From the NCBI RefSeq assembly GCF_033807715.1, contig NC_084587.1, positions 12,358,942-12,422,941 on the forward strand: a stretch of DNA of 64,000 bases, read 5' to 3'. The notes under the pieces were generated by a model. It saw only the letters and a list, made by a program, of their open reading frames with translations, was not told the DNA's origin and searched no databases. The stretch's first letter is position 1, and each line of letters starts with the position of its first letter. Below, in pieces: positions 23,283 to 35,265 of this stretch. Origin of the DNA: Cololabis saira (Eukaryota > Chordata > Actinopteri > Beloniformes > Belonidae). The translations under genes and the position numbers were made by a program.

Positions 23283-23735
23283 ATTTGTTACTTTGGTCCC
23301 AGCTCTCTGCAGGTCATTCACTAAGTTCCTCCGTGTGGGGGGAACTTTTTTTACATTTTTTTTAAAAACATTTTTATTGATTTTGTTTTATTTACATTTT
23401 CTAACATGTTATTGACTTTATATTTCATACACTTTGTATTTGGCTTTAAAGATTCTAGGTTAAGATCTTATGTTTTTAAATGTGCTATATAAAGAAATTT
23501 GACATTTGAGCTCAAATAGAGGAAGTCAGATGTTTGCCCATTTACAACCTGAAAATTTCCAGAGTGTATTTTATCACTTTACTTCACATACAGTATGTTT
23601 CAATGCAATGCAGACATAACACTTTCTCTTGGTCTTACTGTAGCTAGTCTTTTTTTCTTTAAACACATGTACTGACAGCATCTACCTGACCATTACCCAG
23701 AACATTCTGTACTGTGTTTTGAAACTGTATAATTA

Positions 23736-25996
23736 GGGCCCGAGCACTGAAAGTGCGAGGACCCTATTGTATCTGTGATGTTTATTATTAGGGCCCGAGC
23801 ACCTTCAGTGCGAAGGCCCTATTGTATCTGTAGGAATTTTTTTTCTTTCTTTCTTTCTTTTTTCTTCTGACGAAAGGAGGGCCTTTTTGCCCCCCTAAAC
23901 GTTCCCAAAAAGTCACCAAATTTTGCATGCAAGTCAGGCCTGGCGAAAAATTTGATATTTCATGGTTTGCATTAATGGGCGTCGCAAAATGGCTCAACAG
24001 CGCCCCCTAGAAAACTTTGTGCCTCAAGCCCCACGATACGATTTGACGTACATGCACGAAAATCGGTACACATCTGTATCATGGCGCAACTTAAAGAAAA
24101 GTCTCTTGGCGTCATGCCCGAAACCGAACAGGATGTCGGCCATTTTGAATTAGTCTTGTCATTTTGGCGAAATTTATGCCATTCCTTCGGCAGTTAATAC
24201 GGCCCGAACCGTAACGTGCCCCCAGGTGTGTTATACATCAAAATGTGCGTCTCCATCCTCCGACACCACGCATTACTTTTCTTTTTCAAAAGCGTTACCG
24301 TGGCGACGCTAGACGCCAAAAAGCCTGCCCACCCTTCATCTGATTGGTTCAGACAGAAAAGACTTTGCGCCTCAAGCCCCATAATACGGTTTGACGTACA
24401 TGAACGAAAATCGGTACACACCTGTATCATGTCGCAACTTAAAGAAAAGTCTCCTGGCGCCATGGCCGAAACCGAACAGGAAGTTGGCCATTTTGAACAT
24501 TCCTAATTAATCGCGTAATTTTGGAGCAATATATGCCATTCCTTCGAGAATTAATACGGCCCGAACCGTATCGTGAACCCAGATGTGTTATACATCAAAA
24601 TGTGCGTCTCCATCCTGCGACTACGCGCATTACTTTTCTCTTTCAAAAGTGTTACCGTGGCGACGCTAGACGCCAACAAGCGCAACCCCCCTTCATCTGA
24701 TTGGTCCATATTTGATAGTTCCCCAAAAGGCACCAAATTTTGCATGCAAGCCAGGCATGGCGATAAATTTGATATTTCATGGTTTGGATTAATGGGTGTG
24801 GCAAAATGGCTCAACAGCGCCCCCGGAAAACTTTGTGCCTTAAGCCCCATAATACGGTTTGACGTACATGCACGAAAATCGCTACACACCTGTATCATGG
24901 CACAACTTAAAGAAAAGTCTCTTGGAGCCATGGCCGAAACCGAACAGGAAGTCGGCCATTTTGAAATCTGTTTGGTCCATATTTGATAGTTCTCCAAAAG
25001 TCACCAAATTTTGCATGCAAGACAGACTTGGCGATAAATTTGATATTTCATGGTTTGCATTAATGGGCGTGGCCTAACGGCTCAACAGCGCCCCCTAGAA
25101 TACTTTTCTCTGCCATAACTTTTGAATGATTTGACATAGGAAGTTGTGGGTGGTGTCATGGGATTCTGTAATGAGTCTTTAAGCTTCGTTGGCCTTAATT
25201 AGCCCCGCCCCTTCTTCTGATTGGTTGTCCCGATTTTCTGCTATAACTTTGGAATGGTTTGACATAGAGAGTCGTGGGTGGTGTCATCAGATTATGTATG
25301 GAGTCCTTGACCTTCATTGGTCTTAATTAGCCCCGCCCCTTCTTGTCATTGGTTGTCCCTTTTTTCTGAAATAACATTTCAATTGTTTGACAAAGGAAGT
25401 CTTGGGTGGTGTCATGGGACTCTGCAATGAGTCCTTAAGCTTAGTTGGCCTTAATGAGCCCCGCCCCTTCTTCTGATTGGTTGTCCCGATTTTCTGCTAT
25501 AACTTTGGAATGGTTTGACATAGGGAGTCGTGGGTGGGGTCATCAGATTCTTTATGGAGTCCTTGACCTTCATTGGCCTGAAATAGCCCCGCCCCTTCTT
25601 CTGATTGTTTGTATCTTTTTTCTGCTATAACTTTTTAATGGTTTGACATAGGAAGTTGTGGGTGGTGTCATGGGACTCTGTAATGAGTTCTTAAGCTTCG
25701 TTGGCCTTAATTAGCCCCGCCCCTTCTTCTGATTGGTTGTCCCGATTTTCTGCTATAACTTTGGAAGGGTTTGACATAGAGAGTCGTGGGTGGTGTCATC
25801 AGATTCTGTATGGAGTCCTTGACCTTCATTGGCCTGAATTAGCCCCGCCCCTTCTTCTGATTGGTTGTCCCTTTTTTCTGCTATAACTTTTGAATGGTTT
25901 GACATAGGAAGCCGTGGGTGGTGTCTTTTCTGATATGCTTATGGGGGGCGGTGGCCGTGAGTGCGAGGGCCCGTTCATCGCTGCTTGCAGCTTTAA
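23736..25996. repeat. GGGCCCGAGCAC repeat family, multi-unit copy
   Basis: Two starts (23736 and 23791) read GGGCCCGAGCAC..AGTGCGA-GGCCCTATTGTATCTGT. The interior holds recurring blocks: CAACAGCGCCCCCTAGAAAA, CGGTTTGACGTACATG, GTTACCGTGGCGACGCTAGA and GCCCCGCCCCTTCTTCTGATT, each several times. The end is GTGCGAGGGCCCGTTCATCG, then GCTGCTTGCAGC and TTTAATT. Further copies lie at 32340-33353 and inverted at 53475-54060. Not classified by me. Confidence 0.75.
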
Positions 25997-26960
25997 TTAT
26001 TATTATTATTCTCGCCGTAAATAAATTGCCTTTTTGGAGGCCTTAAAATGCTCCAAAACTCACCAAATTTTGCACACGCTTCCAGAGTCGCGTAAAATTA
26101 CGTATTTTATGGGCGACAGGCATGGGTCCACAAGAATGGGCTCTATAGCGCCACCTATTTTATGTTTTTTGACGAGCCCCACAATATGGTTTGACTTACA
26201 GCAATGACCTTTATGTGTGTATTATATTAGACAAAGAGCTACAAAAAAGTCTTTTGGACCCATGGTCTAAGTTACACAGGAAGTCCGGCATTTTGAACAG
26301 AAAATGTCATTTTTCATGAATTCTGATCATTTCTAGGCCTCGTACTTTAACGAACTCCTCCTAGAGATTTTATCGAATTGGCTCACAACTTGGTTTGTAC
26401 AATCTAGACACATGGCCGACGCTAAATTGCGAAGCTTTTAAGTTTCTGCCAGAGGGCTTGACCGTAGTGATCCGGCGAAGTTTGAGGTCATTTTTAAGCT
26501 TCGCTATCAAACATCAATTGGCTGTAATTCAGCAATACATGATTTGATGTGGTCGAAAACGTATGTGCATGATTGTAGGTTGGGCCTGAACCCATCTATG
26601 GTGGAATATTCAGGATCGGTTGTAGCGCCACCTGTTGGCACCAGGAATTGTCATGTCTTGTAGTATGCATCTGTGCTCCAAACAAGATCAGTTTATTGAT
26701 CTCAAAGTTGGTGAGATAATAGGTAAGGCATTGACGATGAGTGACAGAGAAAACTGTAAGTTTGTGTCAAAGGGCGTCGCTGTCAGAGGTTGTCAAATTT
26801 CGGGGTCTCGCCATGAACATAAAAGTTGTTGTAACTTAAACATAATTGGTCAGAATGAACCCAAATTCAATACATTTAATCGGGCTTGCATTCTGAACAA
26901 GTGGATATGACAATCTTGGATGAACTCCATAGCGCCACCTTTTGGTCAGGTATACATTTT
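25997..26960. repeat. Second repeat related to the GGGCCCGAGCAC family
   Basis: Follows an ATT microsatellite. Contains ACTCACCAAATTTTGCACACG and repeated TAGCGCCACCT blocks (about 26147, 26624 and 26932), echoing the neighbouring family's CACCAAATTTTGCATGC. The short frame 26635-26910 has no support as a gene. Confidence 0.5.
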
Positions 26961-27469
26961 TCATCAAATTATGTGCTTTAGTTGCTGTTTGGTTTATCCA
27001 ATCTTAATGTGATTGACACATTTGATTGGCAGTAGGTTCCTTGTTGACTGTGTCGCGTATCGTGGTTATTTCTTGAAAGGAATTGGCATTTTTATGTCAC
27101 TCTGTATTTCTGGAAAAATATTAATTAAAAATCAAAGATTTTGTGTAAGGAAAATCAAATGACAGTTTCAGATAGCTTACAACAGGAGTAAAAAATCATA
27201 CACTGTAACATATTGTGTTTGAAAAACTTGGTCACTCTAAAAATTAAAAAAATGAACTAATAACGTAAAAAGCTATGTCTTTGTCAATAAATGTCATAGA
27301 CATATGGGACTTCATCAGTATATTGTTTACTGTATTTTGAAAATGTCCTGTGATTTTGATAAACCTAATCATTAGACGTGATTTTAAATGAATATTTATG
27401 TGTGATCAGACTGTGTCTCAGTCAGATCCAGCAGTGCTGCTGCAGCTGAGAAGACTGCTGCAAGCAGCA

Positions 27470-27640
27470 CTGGGAGGGGAGGGGAGGGGTTGAGCTCCCG
27501 CGGGGGGAAGGTGGGGGGATGAGTGCAGTTTGGAATGCGCGCGCAGCTCTTTGGGGGAGGGGGGGTGGGGCGCGGCCGCCATCTTGGACCGGGCGCCGAT
27601 CGATGCGGCCGCCATCTTGGACAGGGCATTATTTGCGTCT
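27470..27640. other. GC-rich segment with two GCGGCCGCCATCTTGGAC copies
   Basis: GCGGCCGCCATCTTGGAC occurs at about 27573 and 27605 beside a GGGGAGGGGAGGGG run. The GCCATCTTG core matches the YY1 consensus (inverse CAAGATGGC). Origin unclear; possibly the regulatory part of an old retroelement. Confidence 0.35.
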
Positions 27641-27649
27641 TAGTGCATC

Positions 27650-28500
27650 ATTTCTACTGAGCAAGGTTTCTCCCGGACTACAATCATTCATAACTCCCAG
27701 ACTCTTTACCCGATTTCCACACAGTTTGGTTTGTACAAACGGCAGAGATGTAGTTATGATACAGGATGCTGTCACACGTTAAAAATACGTACATTTATTC
27801 TGAAAGACTTTGTATTATGCTCTTTTACAAAGACATATGGTTTTTGTATAAATTGTATAAGGAAATAAGTTTGATTGTTTATTTGAATTTATTTTAAGAG
27901 GAGAGGGGTGTGTTGTTGTATTTATATATATATATATTTATTTATTTATTTAGTTGAGAGTGAGAGTGACCTCATGCAAATATCTGAGATTAATTCCAAT
28001 ATCTGCTCAACAAACCACTTGCTCAGAAGTTGTTGTCTGTGTTTTGAAATATGTATACGGTACACTGTTGACATCCCACTTGCATTGGTTGTCGCTGTCT
28101 TGCCTGTCTCACTCACTGTTTTTTTTTTTGTTTGAGTCATTTTTCTTTCTTTTCTATTATTATCATAGCCTGTAATTCCTGTATATAATCGAATTGAATC
28201 AATGTATTTTACAATTAGCTGTGATGTACAATAATTGTCTTTAAAACCGATAATATTCCTATTTGTTTTAATTGAAATGAGAGAAAAACATTTAATTTTA
28301 TTAAAATAGAAAAATAATATTTATAGCTTATAGGCTATAAAAATAATGTTCATTAAAGCAGTATATAAATACCATGTTATAGCTATCTGTTTCTGGTTAT
28401 TTTCATATAAAAGTACGTTTTTCAATGTTTATAATTATTCACAAGTATGCAGTGTTATAACTACATCTCTGACGTTCATAACAAACTAAACTGTTAGAAA
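27650..28500. other. AT-rich non-coding stretch
   Basis: Short TA and TTTA simple repeats near 27925-27950. No gene seen. Confidence 0.5.
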
Positions 28501-28504
28501 ATCT

Positions 28505-29020
28505 TTAAAGGGGGACCTATTATGAAAAACACGTGTTTTCTTGTTTTAACATATTTAAAGTGGTCTCCCCTCAGCCTGCCAACACAGAAAAGATGAAATC
28601 CCATGAAAATCTGCAAGATCTGCTCGCCCCCACCCTTACAGAGTCCCCCAGTGTCACGTGGTTTCTGTGAGCCGTTCAGATTGGTGCATTTTCTTTACGT
28701 CACCAAAATGCACACCACCCCTCGGTCTCCTCCGCTGCTGAAACCACGCCCACCACCAGCTCTGCCGCTCGAGCTGCAGCCATTATTACAAGCAGGGGCT
28801 GTTTCCACAGCGAGGGAGAGTTAAAATGAGGTTTTGCCTCGACAAGGCGGTGCCGAGAGGGAGAGAGAAAAAAAAGGCGCTGGAGGAAGACACGGCCAAA
28901 TGTCAAAAATTAGTTGATTTATTCAGCCCCCTCCACAGCAAAGATGCGTCCGCACGTAAGTTGCAGTTCACTTTCAGGCTACACAGTGTAAATATGCAGC
29001 CTATAAACCCTGGCCGTTAA
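28505..29020 (+). pseudogene. Possible first exon of a ZMYM1-like hAT transposase
   Basis: The region starts with AAAGGGGGACCTATTATG, a form I associate with hAT-type MITE ends. Inside, the plus strand reads RGREKKKALEEDTAKCQKLV then DLFSPLHSKDAS before a good donor (GCAC|GTAAGT at about 28954). Lys/Arg/Glu-rich text before a K-L-x-x-F motif is typical of the N-terminus of ZMYM1-like hAT proteins. No following exon recognised. Low confidence. Confidence 0.25.
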
Positions 29021-29676
29021 ATAAAAATAAGGATTGAGATTTTAAAATGATTGATTTATAAGACACTTTATTATAATCAGTACTCGAGTTGAGGGGGGAT
29101 GAGGGGGATTTCCCCCCTGAAATAAAAACGGTCCAAATCATCCCCCTGTAAAACTGCCATCCCCCCTTTCCGTCCCTTATGTCATTTCATCAATGAATGT
29201 GGTTTTACTTCTATTTCAACATTTAGAGTCATCACCAGAAAAATAACACCAGAAAAAATAACTTATTTGACAATTTTCACCTGTTTCAAGTAAATGTTCA
29301 CTTGAAATAAGTAGAAAAATCTGCCAATGGGACAAGATTTATCTTCTCATTACAAGCAGAACAATCTTGTTCCACATGCAGATTTTTCTACTTATTACAA
29401 GTGAAAATCTACTTGAAACAGGTGAAAATTGTTGTTTTTTCCAGTGATGAGTCTTGTTTTAAGTGTAATGAGATTTTTTTACTAAAATGAGAGATTTAAA
29501 CTAGAAATAAGACAAATATTCTTGTTAACATTTTGAGTTTTTGCAGTGATCCATTTTACTTATCCTGTGAAGGACAGAGTCATATTGATAAGTTCAGAAA
29601 AGTGTTTTTTATTGTTGTGTTTTGATGTATTTGATGTAAGCCCAGTGGATATTTAAAGCTTACAGAAGGCTGCATT

Positions 29677-31948
29677 TCAATTCAATTCAATTCAATTTTA
29701 TTTATATAGCGTCTAATACAACAGAGTTGTCTCTAGACGCTTTACAGAGACCCATACCCAGAACATGACCCCCGAGCAGATATTACATAAACAATGGCAG
29801 GTAAAAAACTCCCCTAGTGGGAGAAAAACCTTAAGCCAAACAGTGGCAAGGAAAAACTCCCCTTTAGGAGGGAAGAAACCTTGAGCAGGACCAGGCTCAT
29901 CAGGGGGGACCCTCCTGCCGAGGGCCAGACTGGTGGGTCAGGGACGGCAACAGCACAGCAGGCAGGTGGAAGCAGCAACGGGATGACCGGGGGTGGGGAC
30001 CGCAGGCCAGCACACAGCTCCCGAAGCTCCGGCCCAATCAGCAAGTCCCAGGTTGGGGTGCAGGGTCAGGAAAAGACTTGTGCTCCGTAATGCAAGCTAC
30101 AAGCCACCCACGGCCACCTGCAGGACAAAAGAGAGAAAAGGGAGGAGAAGGGGGGGGCAGCAACGGGATGACCAGGGGTGGGGACCGCAGGCCAGCACAC
30201 AGCTCCCGAAGCTCCGGCCCAATCAGCAAGTCCCAGGTTGGGGTGCAGGGTCAGGGAAAGACTTGTGCTCCGTAATGCAAGCTACAAGCCACCCACGACC
30301 ACCTGCAGGTTCCGGTGTCCGGCAAAGGATGCTGCAACATGGACAAAAGAGAGAAAAGGGAGGAGAAGGGGGGGCCAGCACAAGAAACTACAGGAGCGAC
30401 TCTGACACACTAAAGTTTACACTACCTAGAGATTTACCAACACCAGCTAGAGGTTTACTAAACACTAACTATAGGCTTTACTAAACAGAAAGGTTTTAAG
30501 TTTAGTTTTAAAGGTGGAGGTGGAGTCAGCCTCCTTAACCCAGATTGGAAGTTGGTTCCAAAGTAATGGTGCCTGATAGCAGAACGCCCGCCCTCCAAAT
30601 CTACATTTAGATACTCTAGGAACTACGAGTAAACCTGCACTCTGAGAACGGAGAGCTCTGACAGGAACATAAGGCACTATCAGGTCTTGCAAATAATGCG
30701 GAGCTAAGCCGTTTTGGGCTTTATACGCAAGTAATAAAATTTTAAATTGGATTCTGAATTTTACGGGTAACCAATGGAGCGACGCTAACACTGGAGAGAC
30801 GTGGTCTCTCCTGCTAATTCCTGTCAGTACTCGTGCTGCTGCATTTTGGATCAGCTGGAGCCTATTCAGCAAATTACTTGGACATCCTGCTAACAACACA
30901 TTACAGTAATCTAGTCTAGAAGATACAAACGCATGAACTAGTTTTTCTGCATCACTCTGTGAGAGGATTTTCCTAATCTTTGCAATATTACGGAGATGGA
31001 AAAAGGCTATTTTACAAACCTGATTGACATATGGTTTAAACGACAAATCCTGATCGAAAATAACACCAAGATTTCTCACAGTTGCACTGGAAGCCATCGC
31101 AACACCATCTAATCCCTTCCTAAGATGCTCTGGACCAAGAATGATAACCTCTGTTTTATCTGAATTTAGAAGCAGGAAATTTCTGGACATCCAGTCCTTG
31201 ATGTCCCTAAGACATGCCTGAAGTTTAACTAACGGTTCTGTTTCATCCGGCTTCATAGACAAATAGAGCTGCGTATCATCAGCATAACAATGAAAGTGTA
31301 TGCCGTGATTCTGGATTATACTTCCCAACGGCTGCATGTATAAACTGAACAAGATTGGCCCTAGCACTGAACCCTGCGGAACACCATAACAGACCCTTGA
31401 CTGTTCTGAAGAAACCTCATGTACATGAACAAACTGGAACCTGTCAGATAGATATGATTTAAACCAACATAGAGCTGTCCCTTTAATCCCAACAACATGC
31501 TCTAACCTGTGCAGTAAAATGCCATGATCTATAGTGTCAAAAGCAGCACTGAGGTCCAGTAGAACCAGTATGGACACTAATCCCTTATCTGAGGCCATAA
31601 GGAGGTCATTCGTGACTCGAACAAGTGCTGTCTCTGTGCTATGATGCATTCTGAACCCTGACTGAAAGACTTCAAACAGATCATTTCTATACAAATAGTC
31701 ACATAACTGGCTTGAAACTGCCTTTTCCAGAATTTTAGACACAAATGGAAGGTTGGAAATTGGTCTATAATTAGCTAAGGTGTCTGGGTCAAGAGAAGGT
31801 TTTTTAAGTAAAGGTTTAATTACTGCGACTTTGAAAACCTGTGGTACATATCCTAAACTTAGGGATAGGTTAATTTGGTCCAGTATTGTCGTACCAATAA
31901 GAGAAAAAACATGTTTGAATAGACGAGTCGGGATGGGGTCATTTAACT
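29677..31948 (-). mobile_element. 5'-truncated L2-clade LINE
   Basis: The 3' end is at the left: an ATTCA/TTGAA short tandem repeat tail (29677-29697), as is usual for CR1/L2 LINEs. The 3'UTR (29698-30464) holds an internal tandem duplication of about 186 bp (29972 and 30158). The 5' end breaks off near 31948 inside ORF2, so the endonuclease is missing. Confidence 0.88.
30465..31945 (-). CDS. L2 LINE reverse transcriptase, intact C-terminal ORF2 part
   Basis: Reads open for about 1.48 kb on the minus strand to the stop at 30465; the first 425 codons from GTG 31742 are continuous and the frame extends upstream through LDPDTLANYRPISNLPF. RT motifs in order: NYRPISNL, QSGFRMHHSTETAL, LDLSAAFDTIDH, YGVPQGSVLGPILFSLYM, the catalytic CYADDTQLYL, SDKTEVIILG, and the L2-typical tail LDYCNVLLAGCP, NAAARVLTG, HVSPVLASLHWLPV. 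RT copies element RNA at a nicked target. It cannot move by itself because the endonuclease is absent, but the lack of stops suggests a young insertion. Confidence 0.95.
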
Positions 31949-32111
31949 GCTGCTATGTCATTCCTGCAGTATTTCTGCAGGTGTTTTGGTCACTGCTATT
32001 ATTTGTAATATATTATATTATTTGTAATCAGCACAATTATCTGTCCCCATATGATCAAATCCACCATCCCCCCTGATTTTTTTTTTTTACAACTCGAGTA
32101 CTGATTTTAAT

Positions 32112-32335
32112 TATTTACTGATTTTGAAATGATTTATTTGGGCAACAAATGGGATAGCCTATAATCATTCAATTAGTATGTATATGAATACAAGGCCAAA
32201 TCAAGTGAGACAAAGGCTACACTATCTTCCTGTATGAACTATACGTGTATGAAAAAACACTGTAAGCATATTGGCTGTTCAAAGGTGGTGATGGTGATGA
32301 CACCAGTCCTGCTGTTGCTTCAGGTATTAACGTTT
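32112..32335. other. Non-coding stretch between repeats
   Basis: AT-rich, no feature recognised. Confidence 0.5.
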
Positions 32336-32339
32336 TACT

Positions 32340-33353
32340 ACCTCCTCTCGAAACACTGAGTCAGGCCTGGTGAAAAATATGATATTTAATGGTTTGCATT
32401 AATGGGCGGGACCTAATGGCTCAACAGCGCCCCCTAGAAAACTTTGTGCCTCAAGCCCCACAATGCGGTTTGACGTACATGCACCAAAATCGGTACACAC
32501 CTGTATCATGTCACAACTTAAAGAAAAGTCTCTTGGCGCCATGGCCGAAACCGAACAGGAAGTCGGCCATTTTGAACATTTTGAATTAATCGTGTAATTT
32601 TGGCGCAATTTATGCCATTTTTTCGGTCATTAATACGGCCCGAACCGTAACGTGCACCCAGGTGTGTTATACAACAAAACGTGCGTCTCCATCCTCCGAC
32701 ACCACGCATTACTTTTCTCTTTCAAAAGCGTTACCGTGGCGACGCTAGACGGCAAAAAGCGCGCCCACCCTTCATCTGATTGGTTCAGACAGAAAAAACT
32801 TTGCGCCTCAAGCCCCATAATACGGTTTGACGTACATGAACAAAAATCGGTACACACCTGTATCATGTCGCAACTTAAAGAAAAGCCAGGCCTGTCGATA
32901 CATTTGATATTTCATGGTTTGCATTAATGGGCGTGGCCTAACGGCTCAACAGCGCCCACTAGAATACTTTTCTCTGCCATAACTTTTGAAAGGTTTGACA
33001 TAAAGAGTCGTGGGTGGTGTCATCGGACTCGGTATTGAGTCCTTGACCATAATTGGTGAAAATTAGCCCCGCCCCTTCTTCTGATTGGTTGTCCCGATTT
33101 TCTGCTATAACTTTTGAATGGTTTGACATAGAGAGTCGTGGGTGGTGTCATCAGATTCTGTATGGAGTCCTTGACCTTCATTGGCCTGAATTAGCCCCGC
33201 CCCTTCTTCTGATTGGTTGTCCCTTTTTTCTGCTATAACTTTTGAATGGTTTGACATAGGAAGTCGTGGGTGGTGTCATTTCTGATATGCTTATGGGGGG
33301 CGGTGGCCGTGAGTGCGAGGGCCCGTTCATCGCTGCTTGCAGCTTTAATTATA
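32340..33353. repeat. GGGCCCGAGCAC family, truncated copy
   Basis: Same internal blocks as 23736-25996 and the same end (GTGCGAGGGCCCGTTCATCG, GCTGCTTGCAGC, TTTAATT). The left GGGCCCGAGCAC end is missing. Confidence 0.75.
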
Positions 33354-33359
33354 CATAGT

Positions 33360-34503
33360 ATTTGATCTTGAAAACAGCTGCCGTTTACATTCTTGTTGAT
33401 TATGAGTAAAACTCTGAACTCATCTCCAGAGCTGAAGGTGGCAGAAATGTATCAGTTAGGAGGAGTATAATAACCTCTGTAAATCAAGAAGGGAAGAACA
33501 GTGAGTCTTTAATGGGAAAAAATGGGCAGATACTATCCAGATCTGTCTATTTATAGTAATAATTATGCCATATTTTTTGAATTTTGAAATTTAACAACAG
33601 CTGCTCCAAACAGCTGCAGCTATTACCGGCAATATGTGTTTGGAGGAAGAATGTCAAAAAAAAATGGCACAGCTCACTATTTAATGTCCTTAGTGTACAG
33701 AGTTGTGTTTTTTTCCCATGTGGCACAGATTGGATATTAGCACTGACATGTAAGCAGTAAAAAAGCATGTGGATTTGGATATCCTCCGATTGGTTTTAGA
33801 TCTTTTTAATGTGTGGAAATAAATCTGATTTGAATTGGGTACATGTAATTTGGTCTGGCGTCTAAGCGGACAGATTGGGTTCCTTGTTAATGTGGCTCAG
33901 ACATCCTTGAAAATTCCAGTGGAAAATGACTTAAACACAAGTGGACATGTTCCGCTTTCTTCTACGCTTTGAAATATGCTTAATTCTTCGATGACCTCCA
34001 AGATTGCTTCAGAAGAATAGTTTGGATATTATTTTAGGCTGTGTCTTTCCCAATTTTGAGACTGATGCTGTGGACTTGGAGTTTTAGATAATGTAATAAC
34101 CATTTACTATAACTAAACCATCTGACAAAATGGGGGTATAAATTCACACATGCTGTGAAACATTCAAGAGACGTGTCAGTGTGCTAATGGACTACATCTT
34201 CTTTTTCACCTGCGTTAATTAAAAAAAGTCTGTTAATTGATCATTTTCATCTGTTTCCACCAAATTATCTCTGTATCCGCAGCCAAACCCATCTACCTTG
34301 TAAGTTGTTTCCCCATATGTAAATGCATATGACAGATAACTTATGGCTTTATGGAAGTAATTAATTGATAAAATCTAAGTATAATTTAAAACAAAATTGA
34401 AAATAAGCAATTCATTTGGATAGACCATCAGGACCTTTAGTGTACATTCAGCCAATGATAGACAACTTTTAAGTGCTTTGAGAAGGAGTGGCAATATCCC
34501 AAC

Positions 34504-34591
<88 letters not shown>

Positions 34592-35265
34592 TTAAGTTTT
34601 TTCTTCATAACCCATAAAGTACCAGTTTATGTTTGGGTTTTATATTGTCCTGTCTTATGTCCTTTCTTTTTCATGATCCCTTCATTCTGATTGTGTAAAT
34701 TGTTCCCATCTCTGTCCTGTTATCCTTTCAGTCCCAGAGTTTTTTTTTACGTCTCTTTTTCTCTTATTTGATTATTCATTTCCTGGCTTCCCTTAAAGTT
34801 GATTCAGTTTAGATGGGCTCTGCTGTTTGAACATTTTTGGATTTGTTTTTCCATCACTTTGATGTCCATCAGTCATTTCAATGAAAATACCCTTTTCCCC
34901 CAACATATGTGCATTTCAGATACTGAAAGAATTCATTTTAAATCTTAGAAGTCTAAAGGGACCTTTTTTTTTCTTTCTTACAAAGTAAACATGTGTCTTA
35001 TATGACATTACCATTGCCATTACTTGGCAAAAATAGCAGATCTTGTGCCAATACACTAAAACCTAGTGCAAGACCGTCTCAGTAGGTTACATCTTTGTTC
35101 ACTGTGCTGTGTCTCACCTTGATCAAGTAGGGTGATGTTTGGAAGGCCAACTCTGTAGAGTAAATCAAAAAGAATTGCCCAGCACTTAACACATTTGTTG
35201 AATTCTACTATACTACTATATAAATAAGCCTCCTTATGAGGAGAAAATGATCGACTAGCCCCATG
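33360..35265. other. Apparently single-copy non-coding stretch
   Basis: Apart from the TATC microsatellite I see no repeat or exon. Could be intron or intergenic. Confidence 0.45.
34504..34591 (+). repeat. (TATC)n microsatellite
   Basis: About 22 uninterrupted CTAT units. Confidence 0.97.

Larger units (their letters stand above)
21771..23345 (-). mobile_element. Tc1-like transposon, split by a hAT-like insertion
   Basis: Left end TA|CAGTGGGGCAAAAAAAATATT with the typical following text (GTGCAAGTTCTCCCACTTAAA). Transposase pieces lie on the minus strand at 22367-22708 and about 22033-22272. At the left of 22687 the sequence ends GATGGTAGCCTTT, and at about 23283 it resumes TTTGTTACTTTGGTCCCAGC, so the intervening 0.6 kb is a later insertion. 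The far right end is lost in poly-T near 23345. Confidence 0.75.
29078..32103. mobile_element. hAT element carrying a nested L2 LINE
   Basis: TIRs CAGTACTCGAGTTG (29078-29091) and the exact inverse CAACTCGAGTACTG (32090-32103), followed inward by GGGGGGATG at both sides. Flanking 8-bp repeats ATTATAAT (29070-29077) and ATTTTAAT (32104-32111) match 7/8. Without the L2 the element is under 0.8 kb and non-coding, i.e. a MITE. Confidence 0.82.

Noticed and set aside
26635..26910. 91-codon plus-strand frame
   Set aside because: Inside an interspersed repeat; no recognisable protein.
29993..30484. 163-codon plus-strand frame
   Set aside because: Lies in the antisense of the L2 3'UTR tandem duplication.
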